From Monarcha castaneiventris obscurior (taxonomy: Eukaryota; Chordata; Aves; Passeriformes; Monarchidae), in the NCBI GenBank assembly GCA_026261815.1, contig JAMPIT010000856.1:7610001-7674000 (forward strand): a stretch of DNA of 64,000 nucleotides, read 5' to 3'. How positions within the stretch are numbered: position 1 is the first letter of the stretch; every line of letters starts with the position of its first letter. The notes under the pieces are model-generated. The model searched no databases. It was not told where the DNA came from and saw only the letters and a list, made by a program, of their open reading frames with translations. The position numbers and the translations under genes were made by a program. Shown piece after piece: positions 28,697 to 41,684 of this stretch.

Positions 28697-30851
28697 ACTG
28701 ACATTACATTGTACATGGTGGGTTTGCAGTGCTGCTGACAGCCTTAGACTTTATTGATTTTTCTTTTCCAGGTTAAATGTACAAGAACTGAATAATTACT
28801 ACTGAGCTACAAGATGTCAGGAATGCAGTAATGCTTCAACCAGGAGCAGTTTCCATGGACCAAGAGATTAAGATTTTCAATCTTACCAGTATGGATTTGC
28901 ACACCTGATTTCTTTTGATCTACATTCAAAACTAAATAAGGTTGTTTTTTTTTTTTTTCCCCCATCAACTACAGCAGTCTTGGATGAGAAATGGGGTGTT
29001 TACACCAGGTCTGTGCTCTCTGACGTGCATCAGAGTGTCCTGGGAACGCTCTGCCCTGCACAGCCCGGGTTTGGCGACGCGGGCACAGGAAGCAACGTGC
29101 ACACCATGGAAAAGAGGGGCTCCTTCCAAACATTACCCAGAGAGAGAAGATAGTATTTTGGGGGCCAAAAAGAGAGCAGGTAATTTGAAGTGGGATGGGG
29201 AAAAGGTGTCTTGTAAATGGCAGAGCCCCGAGGGGAGGCAACCTCTCCACATCCCCCATCATCCCAGTGCCTGTCTCGTCACCCACAGCCAAACACCTGC
29301 ACCAGTTCCTCTCCAAAGTCATTATTTTCAACCTGTTCAGCCCATCAACAATCCTAAATGATAACTTTCATAAAGAGAACTCATCTCCTTCACCCCTGAG
29401 GCTCTCTACACTCTCCTGCCAGCAGCAAAGGGCCACAGGCACCAGCTGCTCCCCAGGGAAGCCAAACACCCCGTGCTGAGCCCCAGCCCGCTGCTGAGGA
29501 GAGCAGAGAATGGTATAAGGCACCTTTTAGCTCCATAATTTGGAAATACCTTAGGAAATCCACGCAGAGCCACTCCCACATCCGTAGCACACTGACCACC
29601 CCAGGGTTTTTAATCACAGAAGGGCCGCAGTGAGGCAGGGCAAAGCCACAGCTCTGTGTTCACACTTCATCCATGGCCAGTGAGCGCTGCCGTTTGCTTT
29701 CAGCTGGGAAAAGTGGCTTTGTATTCCCACAGCGGGGCTGGGATTGCTGCTGGAGTGTGGGAGGGAGTGGGACAGCCCCAGCCCCCTGCCCTGGTAACAC
29801 AGCTCTGCTACCTGTGAGCTGCAGCTCCACTGAGTCACCTTCACTCACACAGCCAAAGGCAACAATAAAGAGCTTAAATGGACTTAATCTGTAACACTTT
29901 AAACATACACTTTGAATGCTGAGAGTGGGGGTTTGAAGGAGGCCACAGGAAGCCAGAGGTACTGCCCACTCCAACACACCAGTGCCTGCTCCATCTCCTG
30001 CTCCCCACGGCTTCCAAGGATGTCCTTCCAACAGTGAGGCACTCCCGGGCTGGGGACACCAAATCCCAGCCCAGGTGGGACCTGGACCAGCCCCACTCCC
30101 CAGCGCCGAGCCTGTAGTCAGTGCTGCATCCCTGTGTTCCCTCCTGGAAGCAGATGTTGGCTCATCCCCACTTCCAGGTCTGTCCAAAGAGGTTTTGTGG
30201 CATCTCGTGGTTCTCATCTTCGTGCTCCGTGGGGCAGGACCGGCCCCGCTCCCTCCTTCCCCTGCCACATCCACGGCTGCAGGTGGGGAGGGCTGTGGCC
30301 TTTGGGTTTGCTTTTAAACCCCACCCTCTCCCCTCTGCAGAGCTGTCGGGGGGGTGAAAAAGGGGCCTTTACTCTCAGGCAGGAGCTGCTGGTCGGGGGG
30401 AGGTTCCTAAACTAACTGGAAATACATGGGACTTCATTAAAAAAAAAAAACCAAAACCAACAAAACAAATGTTTTTGCTTCAATAGCAAAGCGTTTTCCA
30501 GCCACAGTCCATTTTCCCATGGTGGGAGTAGCTAATGCTGGGCATGGGGAGCTGGGGAGGGGGTCCCTGGCACCCCCACCCTGTGGGTACCCACGGTAAG
30601 CCATTTCCACAGGGGCACAGAGCATCCCACGGGGCTCAGTCTGGGACACCCACAAAGCCAAAACACCCCACATAAAAAGTAAAAAAGAAGTAACAGAAGC
30701 CTAAACAATGCAGGTAAGAAATAAAGAGTTAAAATTCTTCCAGTCTTTTCTCACGGGAACAGGGGACGGTGGGCAGCTGGAGCCGGGCTCAAGAGCAAGC
30801 AAGAAAAGGAGCTTTGGTCACATTTGTCTTATGAGAATCGCTGGTGAGTAA

Positions 30852-30895
30852 CAATAATAATAATAATAATAATAATAAAAAATAAAAATAAAAAG
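30852..30895 (+). repeat. AAT microsatellite in NHERF2 3'UTR
   Basis: About nine AAT triplets followed by A-rich AATAAAAATAAAAA. In the NHERF2 transcript this is a U-rich UUA run. Confidence 0.95.
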
Positions 30896-31039
30896 GACTT
30901 TAAAATATGCCTTGTAAAAGCAACCAGCGAAGAGCAGAGCACAAAGCACCTCATGTAGACACCGAAGGACAGGGCGTAGGCATCTCAGAAATGTCCGAGC
31001 TGGGGCGGGAGGAGAGCGGACGGCGGCCACCAGCCGGGC

Positions 31040-31198
31040 TCAGAAATTGCTGAAAATCTCCCGTTTCTTGTTCCAGTCCATCTGCGGCGCTCGCTTCTTC
31101 ACACGCTTGGCCCTCACCTTCTCCTTGGCCTCAGCGGCTGTCGGGCTCAGGCTCAGCCCACTCTCCTCAAATGGGTCCTTCTTGTCCGTGTCTCCGTC
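31040..31198 (-). CDS. NHERF2: NHERF2 exon 7, residues 303-354, ERM-binding tail and stop
   Basis: The acceptor is CCACGCAG. The exon encodes [20 protein letters not shown] and [13 protein letters not shown] and stops at TGA (31042-31040). The final SNF can occupy a PDZ groove in NHERF proteins. Confidence 0.97.
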   Translation of the reverse strand, partial: DGDTDKKDPFEESGLSLSPTAAEAKEKVRAKRVKKRAPQMDWNKKREIFSNF

Positions 31199-34100
31199 CT
31201 GCGTGGAGAAGGGACGAGAGCTGTCATCCCCAGCAGCATTCCCACACCACTGCAGCATCCCACAGCCTTCCATGGAATCACTGAGGCTCGAAAACTCTCT
31301 AGGATCATCAAGTCTAAGCTGTGCCTGATGCCCACCTTGTCCCTAGCCCAGAGCACTGAGTGCTACATCCAGGCATTCCTTTGGGAACTCCACCACCTCC
31401 CTGGGCACTTCCAATGCTTAACAACCCCTTCCATGAAGAATTTCCTCCAGCCTGCACAATAAGCAGATGTGCAGGGATGGGTTTTGTAGGAGCAGAAGGT
31501 CAAAGCCCCTTCCCTGTGCCTAGCCCATGGTTTCACTGGCCACAGAGTTCATTCCAACACTGCATTGTGTGGGGGTGTTTCACCTGCCTGAACAATGTAC
31601 AGCAGCAAGTGGAAAAGCAGGAACACAGAAGGTGCTGCACAGCTGTACTTGTGTCAGGTGTGGGTAAACACACAGAATGGGGGTCTTTGGTTTTAGGCAA
31701 ACCTTTCAGAGCTTTCCTGCTGGCACTGCTGCCCCACCAGGCATGCCCAGCTCTGAAACAGAGTGCGCAAACCCTGCTGATAACCACGGGCAGGGCCTTC
31801 CACCAGTGCTGTGAGATAACGGCGCCGGCCTTGCTGGGCTGAACGAAGCCAAACTGAGCCAAACTGAGCCCAGGAAACCCCCCATGCCCTCGGGGACTTT
31901 GGCTTCTTGCCAGGACAGCAACCCCTGAATGGCCCAAAGGTGACTCCACGGGAGGCTCCAGCACTGGGGCACAGCCCACATTTCCAACTTCTCCACCCCA
32001 GGGACTCTGACTTCTGGTGCAGTGACCCCTGAACAGCCCAAAGGTGGCTCAGGGGAGAACCCACTGTGCTCCCCACTGGAACACTGCCTGGCTTTCCCAG
32101 GGCAGCAGCCATGGGATCAGGACATGCATTATTCACTGCTCACGGGGAAATGCAGGTGGCAGATTGCAGGCACTTGGCCACAGCTTGGACCCAGCTGGTG
32201 CCCGAGAGGCTCCAGGGCTGTGGGTGCTCACAGAGAGGCCATGAGAGAGCACTTGGTGCTGTCACATTCCTGCTCCCAAATCTCCTGGGGCAGGGGACCA
32301 GCATGGCAGAGACCCCACAGAGCACGTGCATGGAGACTTCGCTCTATTTTTAGAAGAACCTTGTGCCGAAGATAAATTTTTGAGCACTTTACAAATCCCC
32401 TACTTCTTAATACAAATCCCCACTTCTTATTTTAAGAGGAAAAAAAAATCAATAACACCTGAGAATACCAATCTATGCCTTGTGTTGACTTTTGGTTGCC
32501 ACTTCACCTTGCCCAACCAGTTTTGTCCCTTTTCAGTGTTGAACCACACCAAAGAAACCCCTTCAGCCCAGCCAGTCACCAAAACCAACTCCTCCCCTCC
32601 TTTAAACACTGTGATAAATTCACTGTGCTCCAAACTAGAAAAAAAAAAAAAGACTTTTTTTAAATTTTAGCCTGCCCTGGTCCTGGTAGCAGCACTTGAG
32701 CCTCACAATGCTCCTCATGGATTCCCAGCCTTGCTGTAGCTCATCAGTGTAATTACATTTCAGATCCCAAACTCCTGCAGACATCTTTTCACCTCCCACC
32801 TCCTTCCAAACTATCCAAGCAGGAATCATTGCCCACGAAGGTGCCAGTGAACACCCACAGTGCAAGGGATGAGAGAAAACCCTGGATTTTAGTTGCTGGG
32901 TGGATACAAGTGAACCCAAGTCTGGGAGATAAACTGAAAACACATCAATCCACAGCACTGTGAGGCAGGACTGTACCCACACCAGGGTGTAAAAGGGACA
33001 GGGAGTGTTTGGGGTTTTTACCTCGGATTCCTTCCCAGGACTCTGCAGGTCACTGTGAGATGAAGATGTGGATCCTCCGTTCAGCTGGAGGAAAGGAGAA
33101 TGTCAGTCTGGTTTGTGCCAGACAGAGTTAACGCAATAAATGCCAGGTACAGCAATGCTGGGCTGCTCCAGGGGTGGGATGGAACCTGCAGGGAATGGTC
33201 CTGCTGAGGGGACCCTACACACACAGGAGCTCCCTGGGATTTCCAGTAGAGCTGCTGCTCTGCCACATCCCCGCCCCAGGCAGAGTGTGGTCCCCTTCCT
33301 GCCAGACCTGGGACATTGCCACCTCCTCCCTCTCTCACTGGGATTAAATGGGGCTGAAATTGGCCTTGTTCAACCGCTAAATTAAAGCTGTAGTGGGGAG
33401 TAATTAAAACCAGGCAGCAGCAGTAAAGCTGAGCTAAATGAGCCTTCAGGCATACAGGCTCACCTGGCATAGGTGGGAGCCAGGGAAAGACCCTGACCCC
33501 TCCTGATCACTCCAACACATCCCCCCAGGCTGCAGCCCCCAGCTATCACCTGCAGCAGGCAAGGACTCACCTGAGTTTGTGCAGATCCATTTGTCATGGG
33601 CTGGGGTACCACACCTGGACAGAGAAAACACACAGTGAGCACCTTCAGCTGGGATTGCTGCCTCAGGTCCCAGGAAAGCATCCCTCAGCATCATCACCTG
33701 CCATCAGACACCTTCCTCGTCCCCATCCCACCTCACCAGCTCATCCTGAGCCTTGACTTTGTCCTATGCTGTTTCCCAACCCACACAAGAGCCTTTCCCT
33801 TCTCTTTGTGCCCTTCTGGAATCACATCCTTGCCAAATCCCCTGAATTCGCTCCATTTCACCCTTGCAATCAGAGGAAAACCTGCCAGGAAGGGCACCAA
33901 GTAACCTCCTTCTACAGGCATCAACTGTTGCACACTCCCTTTTTTTTTTTGACCATTAGTTTGTTTTCACAAGTTCTGTAATCAAAAATCTCAGTAGTCA
34001 ACTCAAAAATCTTCATCAAAACCAGCATCATGGTGTTGTCACAACAGTGTCTGGCACAGACCCAATTCCTGCTCCCTGGTGAATGCAGGGCCTGGAGCAT

Positions 34101-37100
34101 CCACCCACCCTCCCCATGGCTCTGTCCCCTCCAGGCAACAAGGGCTCCTTTATGGCAGTGCCAGCAGACAGCCCCGGCTCCCCCTGGGAGCATCTGACAC
34201 CCTGTGAGCTCCCCAGCATTGTCTGACCCATTTCTCGGGACAAATCTGCCCATTGAGCATCCCTGGAGCGCGCTGGGGATCAGATAAGGAACAGCTGTGC
34301 TGGGAAACAGAGCTGCCCATTGAGCCGGGGACAGGCTGGGCCGGGAGCCGGGTCCCCACCCGGCAGTGGGGCAGGTTGGGGAGTGGATGAGCAGCTTTCC
34401 CTGCCAGGTTTCAGCGGCAGGAAAACATTTCCTGCCCCGGCCATGCCGTGATCAGCCGGCGTGGAGCCCTTCCCTCTGCACACACCGGCCTCGCTCCGGG
34501 GCTCTCCAGGTGCCCACAGGTTCCTTCTCTGGAGCAAGGAGCAATCAGGGAATCAGAGAATCATGGAGTGATTCGGGTTGGAAGGGACCTTAAAGCTCAT
34601 CCAGTCCCACCACGGGCAGGGACACCTTCCACTAGAACAGGCTGCTCCAAGCCCTGTTCAACCTGGCTTTGAAGGCTCCCCTCCACATCCCACCACACCT
34701 CAGTCCCTTCATGGCAGCAAGTTCTAGAGTTAATTATTCACCGTGTAAAAGCAACAAACTGTTTTTTGGCTGGATGAGGGTGTATTCTCGCTATTTATAA
34801 ATAGCTGGGTGGTGCTCAGGAAACTACTGAGGGATGAGACAGGAGGGAAACATGACTCTCCCTCACTCCTGAGATCCCACCCATGGCATGGTGAGTCATG
34901 GGAACAGCACAGGGTCACCCTGAGAAAGGAAGGTCTCACCTTTGGTGTGCTCCTCCGTGGGGGTCACCCCCAGCTTCTTGAAGTACTCGTCTGTTTCGGG
35001 GTCCACCACCAGGAGCCTGGCTTCGCTCTCCCTGGATTTGATGTGGGACACCACCTCCGAGTGCCGCAGGCCCTCCACGTTTATCCCGTTCACCTGCAGA
35101 GCCACAGCATCAGAACCCAAACCTGTGCCCAGAGATGCTGGTCCTGGCTCCCAGACCCCCAGAGCAGCCCCCTCTTTCCCTAAGGGGTGGGATTTTCCTT
35201 TTCTCATTCCCACTGGGATGGTAGGAAGGCTACAGGCTTTTTCCTTCCCCCTCTCCAGCCAACCACGGCCTCCTAAATCCTCCCAGTGCCTCTGTCAGAG
35301 CATTCTCTGTGTAACCACACACCTCTGCAGGCATCCCAAACACATCCACGGGGAATCACAGACCCCAGGCTCCCACGAAAACCCTCTGCCTGCCCTCTTT
35401 GGTGCTGTCAAACCCAGCCTTTCCCTTGGACGTGCCCCAGGAGTCTCAGGCTGTCTGTGGGCACAGACAGCAGGCTGGGTGCACCACTGTGTCCTGCGAC
35501 ATCACCATGCCATCCTTCATCCCTCTGGGATGGAAAACCACGGGTTTTTGTGTCCCTGATGAGTGAGTCCCTGTGCCTGGCCCACGGATTCATCTCTCCC
35601 TTCCCTGCGTGTGAGCCAGGACCTACAGGGAATGTGATCCTGCACTCCCGATTGTTCCCTGCAGCGAGGGGACAATGGTGACTCAGGACATTGTTTGGGG
35701 GAATGAATCACCCTTTGTCCCACCGGGAAGGGCTCTGCACAGCCCAGCCCGGCAGCCTCGGCACGACCAGGGCTCGTCCTCATCCAAAGCCACGAGGCAG
35801 GAGGAGCCTGCAGAGCCTGAGCCCCAAACGCTTTGCAGGGAACCAGGTTCCCCCTGCTCCTCAGGGCATGGCTGCAAGGGCTGGGATGAAAAGGAATCCC
35901 TTCCCAGGCTCTGCACCTCATTCCAGGCGCTGCCACCCTCAGCTGCTGGCTCACAGCCCTGCTCCATCCCTGTCCTGCCAACCCCAATCCATGCCCAGGG
36001 CTCACCCCTGGTTGAGCCGGGCCACGCAGCCCAGGGCTGCTCTCCCCCCACCCTGGTACAGGGCTGGGGGGCATCAAATATTTATCCAAGTCCCAGAGAG
36101 CAGGCAGGGAGGAGATCAGGTTTCTGAGCTCGCCGGCTCACCCCGAGCTGCTTTGTGTGTGCCAGGCCCCGGGCCAAGCCCATAAATAAATAACACGACC
36201 CCTGGATGTGACACCAGCACAGCCACTGCCACCCGTGCTCTGCGCCCGGCCCTGGTCCCACGCTGCTCCCTGCATTAAACTTTCAGCTGCTGGGAAGAGG
36301 CAGCAGCTCCCACTGGCTGGGGAGTAATTAAACATGGGGCTGGGAAGCAAGAGAGTGCTCTGGTCTCAGGATTTTCCCAGCTCACACTCTTCCAGGGCTG
36401 CAAATCCCATTCCTGCTCTGAGCCGGAAGCGAGGGCCACAGCTTGGTCCCTTTGGGGTGGTTTTGCGTTCATCCTCCTGGGGAGCAGCCTGAGTAGGGGA
36501 TATCCATGTGCTCCCACAGGGGAAGGGGGGATGGCTGCTGTGCTGGCTGCTGGGTCAGTCCCTGCCTGTCCCTCTGCCCAGACAGGCAGCTCTGGATGGG
36601 GGAACCTCCTTCTCCAGGGAAAACACAACACACAAACCAAAGAGAGGGCAATTCCCAGCCCCATCCAAACTTTCTGGCCCCATCTTGGACAAAAAGCGTT
36701 GTCCAGCACCTGGTAACCAGCAAGATGCTTCCAAGAGCACTTTCCCCCATCTTTCATAATTTTGTGCCTTAAACTCTCTGCAAAGCCTTTTTCCCTACTT
36801 CTCCAAGCAGTCCCTGGCAGGGCGTCAGCTCATCTGGGTGGCACTGACCTGGCCTTATGCCCACAGTCACGACCCTCCTCGGTGCCAGCCAGAGCCAGCA
36901 CAGCACCCTGGGGACATGGGTCAGTGGTGGTCTTGGCAGTGCTGGGGGAATGGCTGGACTCAACAGTCTTGGAGGGCTTTTCCAGCCAAAACAACTCCAA
37001 GTTTCTACTCTATAATTCTACCCGGAGCTCACAAATGCCCACTTGGCAGGAGAGGAAGGAGCACAAAGCCACTGCCAGAGCAGCCCCATCGGCCTTAAGG

Positions 37101-40100
37101 CTCCAAATTAGAGGAATTCTAGGTGGATCAGATAGGAAAGGTCAGGGGATGGGGGTTGTTTCAGCTTCCCTAGGGTCCTATCCCTGCTGCTGTCCCCCCA
37201 TTACCTCCACCAGCCGGTCCTGGGGCCGCAGCCCTGCCCAGGAAGCTGGCGAGTCAGGATCCACGGAGCGGATGAACTGCCCCGGCCGGGATTTCTCGCT
37301 GTGCAGGTTGAAGCCATAGCCATTGGGACCTTTCTTCAGGTGGCAGAGACGTGGGCACAGCTCCTTCTGTCCGTTTAAATCCTGATTCATGGAGGAGAGG
37401 GTGGGGGAGACGAGAAATTCGAGTTAATTTATGGCTTTGGGGTGGCTCTCAGGCAGATGTGACCGTAAATAAAGCCCCGAGGAAGCGCTGTATCTGCCCC
37501 CCGTCCTCGCCACAGGGACAGGTTAACAAATGGATTTCCTCTCATTGAGTCTATTTTTGAAAGCCAATTGTCCAAAACCACTCCAGAAAAATGAAAACAA
37601 AACAAAAAATGCATTTCCTTCACCAGGAGTGGCCCAGATTAATCCACCCATAGGCCGGGGACCCCCCCTTCCCGCCCAGCCCCGGGCAGGGAGGAACCAA
37701 GGCTAAGTTGTGCTTTGCCCAGGCTCACCCAGACCCGGGATTAACCTCAGTCAGGTATTTAAGGCAGCTCCACACCCTTGGTCTGGGTGACACCGGCATC
37801 ACCCACTGGTGCCATCCCCTCCCAGCCAGGGGGACCAGGATGATGAACCTGAACATCCAAGAGCTCCCTGCAGCTTGGGAAGGCTGAGCTTGGCAGGATG
37901 AACGGCACAGGGGCACGTGAGGAGTTTAGTGCTTCCCCTCGTGCCATGGAAAATGCTTTACAGCTCCTCAGGGTGGCCAGGGGGCAACAAATCCCGGTTT
38001 TCTCCAGGTCTGCAGGACCCATTACATTCCCTCAGATGCTGCTCCCACCAGCAACCCTCGTGCCAGGCAGCTCCAGCTCATGGCACAGCACCACATCCCT
38101 GGCAAGAGGCACCTCGGAGATTCAGGGTGTTCATTTTCACCCGTGGTCTAAGGAAAACGTCCCCCCAGATGGGTTTTAACCTTCCCTCAGCAGGAGCACC
38201 ACTATGCTCCCTGCCTGCAGAGAGGATTTGTCTCAGATCACATTCACAGGGAAATCTCTTAGAGCCTTTCACTCCAAATTTAAAATCCAGGCAGCAATTC
38301 CCTCCTCCTTCCTCTCTCGGCCAAAAGGCACCATGAAACACCAAACCTCACAACTCCTTCATCCCCTCAAGGAGGGATTTTACAGAGCAAAACAAAGTGG
38401 TCCACAGAGTGGTCACCCCCAGGGATCCCTGTGCTGGGGGGATGGAATTTTCAAAGAATTCCAGAATGGCCTGGGGTGGAAGGGATCTTAAAGATCATCT
38501 TGTTCCAATCCTCTGCCATGTCAGGGACACCTTCCACTACGCCAGGTTGCTCCAAGCCCCTTCCAGCCTGGCCTCGGACACTTCCAGGGATGGGGCAGTC
38601 ACAGCTTCTCTGGGCAATTTTGGCTGTGGCTGCAATGCCCGGGGGGGACAGAGGTGGATCAGGGTTCAGCACCAGCCTGACCATCTCAATCCCAGCATCC
38701 AGGAAGAAACAGGGATGCAAAATGACCAGTCCTGACACACAGAATGGTTCAGGTTGGAAGGAACCACCGAAGGTCATCTAAGTCCAATCTCCCTGTTCAA
38801 GCAGAGTTCCCCAGAGCCCATCGCTCAGGATTGTGTCCAGACAGCTTTCCTCTGGCTCAGGAGGGGCACCTTGGCCACCAAATTCCTCAAAAACTGCTCA
38901 CACACGAGGGTCACCACCAGCAGTGCCCATCACAGGCACCAGGGCACACTCGGAACTGCTGCAAACTGCTCCTGAATTTTACAGAGATTCCCTTAGCAAC
39001 CGAGTTTTTTATTAAAAACCAGCTCGTGGTGTTGACTTCCCAGTCCCAGACTGGTTCTGGAAGCAGGAAAAATCCTCGGTGCAACAACTCAAACCAGGCT
39101 GGGGCTCCCAAGCCCCTCCTCTACCTGCTGCACACACCCAGAGCAGCCCTGCAACCCCTCCTCTCCCTCTGCACATTTAACCCTGCTGCACCTTTCCCAT
39201 GGCCCTGAAGCAGCCAGTTCACCCTATCTGCAAACATTTCCAGCCTGCCTCAGAGTTCTTCAAAAACTGAAGAAAACAGGAAATGATTCAACTGGCCCAA
39301 GAGGGTCGGACTCGTGTGACCTTAAAGGACACACGGGGCTCTGTGCAGTAGGACAAGGGGAGCGCGTCTGGGGTCACCAAAATCCATCTGGGATCACATG
39401 TTTGGGTTTAAAAAGCACATTTTAAAACCATTTTCCTCCTGCTCCATTCTTACCGGGTCAGAGCTCCTGCAGCAGGATGAAAACACTGCTAGAAATCACT
39501 GAGAATCAGCCAAAAATCTGTGCTAGAGGTGCTGTCCCAGCGTGAGGATCCCTTGGGGACACCCTGGCAGGGTCAGTTCCTCCTCCAGGGCATCCCCTGG
39601 GATCAGCAGTGAAATCAAATTACTCACTAAATAAACCACACAGGGAAAAGCTTCACTGCAGGATCCCTTTGGCTGTGAGGTGCTGACCTGCGCCATGCCC
39701 TACATGGGCTTGTGCTCCTGTCACCACAGAATCTTGAATTTAAGGTCCTTAACTGGAATGAATCCAAGACATTTATTTTTAAATATCTACATATAAAAAA
39801 TAATCCCAATTCAGCATCTGTTCTGGGCAGAGATCCTCAGGGAAAACTGCTTATCCTCCCACAGAGATGATCCAGGGCTTTTGCTGGGCTCTTAAATCTC
39901 TCAGCTAACGCAATCCTTGGCTGCTGGAAAAAACAAGTCTTGGAGCTGAGCTCTGCAAAGCTCCTCTCTGGGATTAAGCAAAGGCTCACATCCCCCCAAG
40001 ACACGGAGCCTCTGCCTCTCCTGCCAGCTCCGCTCTTTATTTTCTTTTTGACCCATGCCAGCGTTTCCCTGGTTGTGTTCTGGGAAGATATTTCCTAAGC

Positions 40101-41645
40101 TCCCAGGGGGATTTGGCCTTTGTGAAACCCAAGCCCTGCCACAAAGCGTTCCCTGGAACAGCAGCACTGTTATCTGGGCTTCCCAGGAACCCGCCTGCAG
40201 AACCGCTCCGGAGGAGGCTCCGCCGCCTCTCACACGCCAAGCACTTGGAAGCCAACTTGGTTTAAGTTACATTCACATGGATGCTGTAAAGCAACAAAAT
40301 TGAACTCGATTTTTTTGTCTTAAAAAGCCAAAAATTACCCACACACACTAAGAAAAAAAAAAAATTTGCAATATGAAGCTCCCCCCCCCCCCCACCCCAG
40401 GAATCCAGACACTTCCAGTGGCCACTGATTTTATGAGCTGGATTAAACAGCAACGGCAGGGCACACTCCATCCCTGTCTGTGCCATCTCCAGGAATGTCC
40501 GTGCAGATAAATGATGCCTGGATGATGAGCTGCACTCACACCCCATCCCTGGACCTGCTGCCTGGGGCAAACCAGCGGCATTTTACAAGGAAAAAGGTTT
40601 CGGAAGCGCAGCTCAAGCTGGTTCATTTAAAAATGCACAAACAAGACATTAAATAACAATGAAATGCTTTCAGCAAAATTAAAAAAAACTGATTGGGTGT
40701 TGCCAGCTCTCACAATCTCATGGCAACTCTTGCAGCATCTGATTTTTGATTTCCCTTAGAGTTTCCAGCACTGCTGATGGGAACTGGGGTCCCTCGGGCA
40801 CACCCCTTGGCTCACAGGGGTCACCTGGGGACAGCCTGTGGCTCATTGGGGTCTTCCAGAGACAATCCCCAGCTCCCTGGGGTTCCCCAGAGATCCCCCT
40901 TGGCCCATGGCATGTCCCAGCGCTGGCTTTGTGCCAGCCCATGCAGGTCCCTGCAGTGACCAGGACCGTTCCCACTTCATACACCTGGGGCTGGCAGCAC
41001 AAATGTCCCCAGCTCTGATTAACAAGGGGTTTCCATGCTGTTAATTAGCATGTGGCAGCCTCCATGAAGGCAGAATCCACTCCCAGAAGCACCAAAAGGA
41101 ACCAAACTCCCCTCCTGGGTTTTGAGGGGCAGCAGAGCAGCCCCCAAGCTCTGTTATCCAACCAAACCCACCTGGCCCTACAAAAGCTCCTCCTCAGCCC
41201 AACATCACAAGGCCACCAGTGCCAGAGACCCTCTTGCCATCACTGGTGACCCTGCCCTGAACCACATTCCAGGACAGGGACGACCCCTGCTTCCACAGCC
41301 CAGTGTCACCACTTTCCCAAAGGACACTAACACACAAATCCAACCTGCACCTTCACACCATCCCCCAGCCAGACCTGGAGCAGGAACTGGGATAAAAAGG
41401 GCTTTTTACAGACCAGCCCAAAAAGCTACAGGAGCCATCCATGGTCTCTCCATACTCAGGATGCCACACCGGTGGCCAGGCCCCAGGACTGTCTCCAGTC
41501 CCTCTGCCCCACCAACTCATGCCCACAACAGGCTAAAATGCCCTGAAAGCCACGGTTTAGGGCTTTATTTAGGAATAAAACACCATTGCCAGTGTGGACA
41601 CCAGCTCTGCTGGGTCCTCCAGGAGAGGAGGAGGACGAGGAGGAG

Positions 41646-41684
<39 letters not shown>

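Larger units (their letters stand above)
28670..31039 (-). other. NHERF2: NHERF2 3' untranslated region
   Basis: About 2.4 kb from the stop codon to the likely cleavage site just past the minus-strand AATAAA at 28696-28691. It includes an AAT/TTA microsatellite near 30852-30895 and several A/T homopolymers. No conserved open frame is visible. Length is inferred from the polyadenylation signals. Confidence 0.65.
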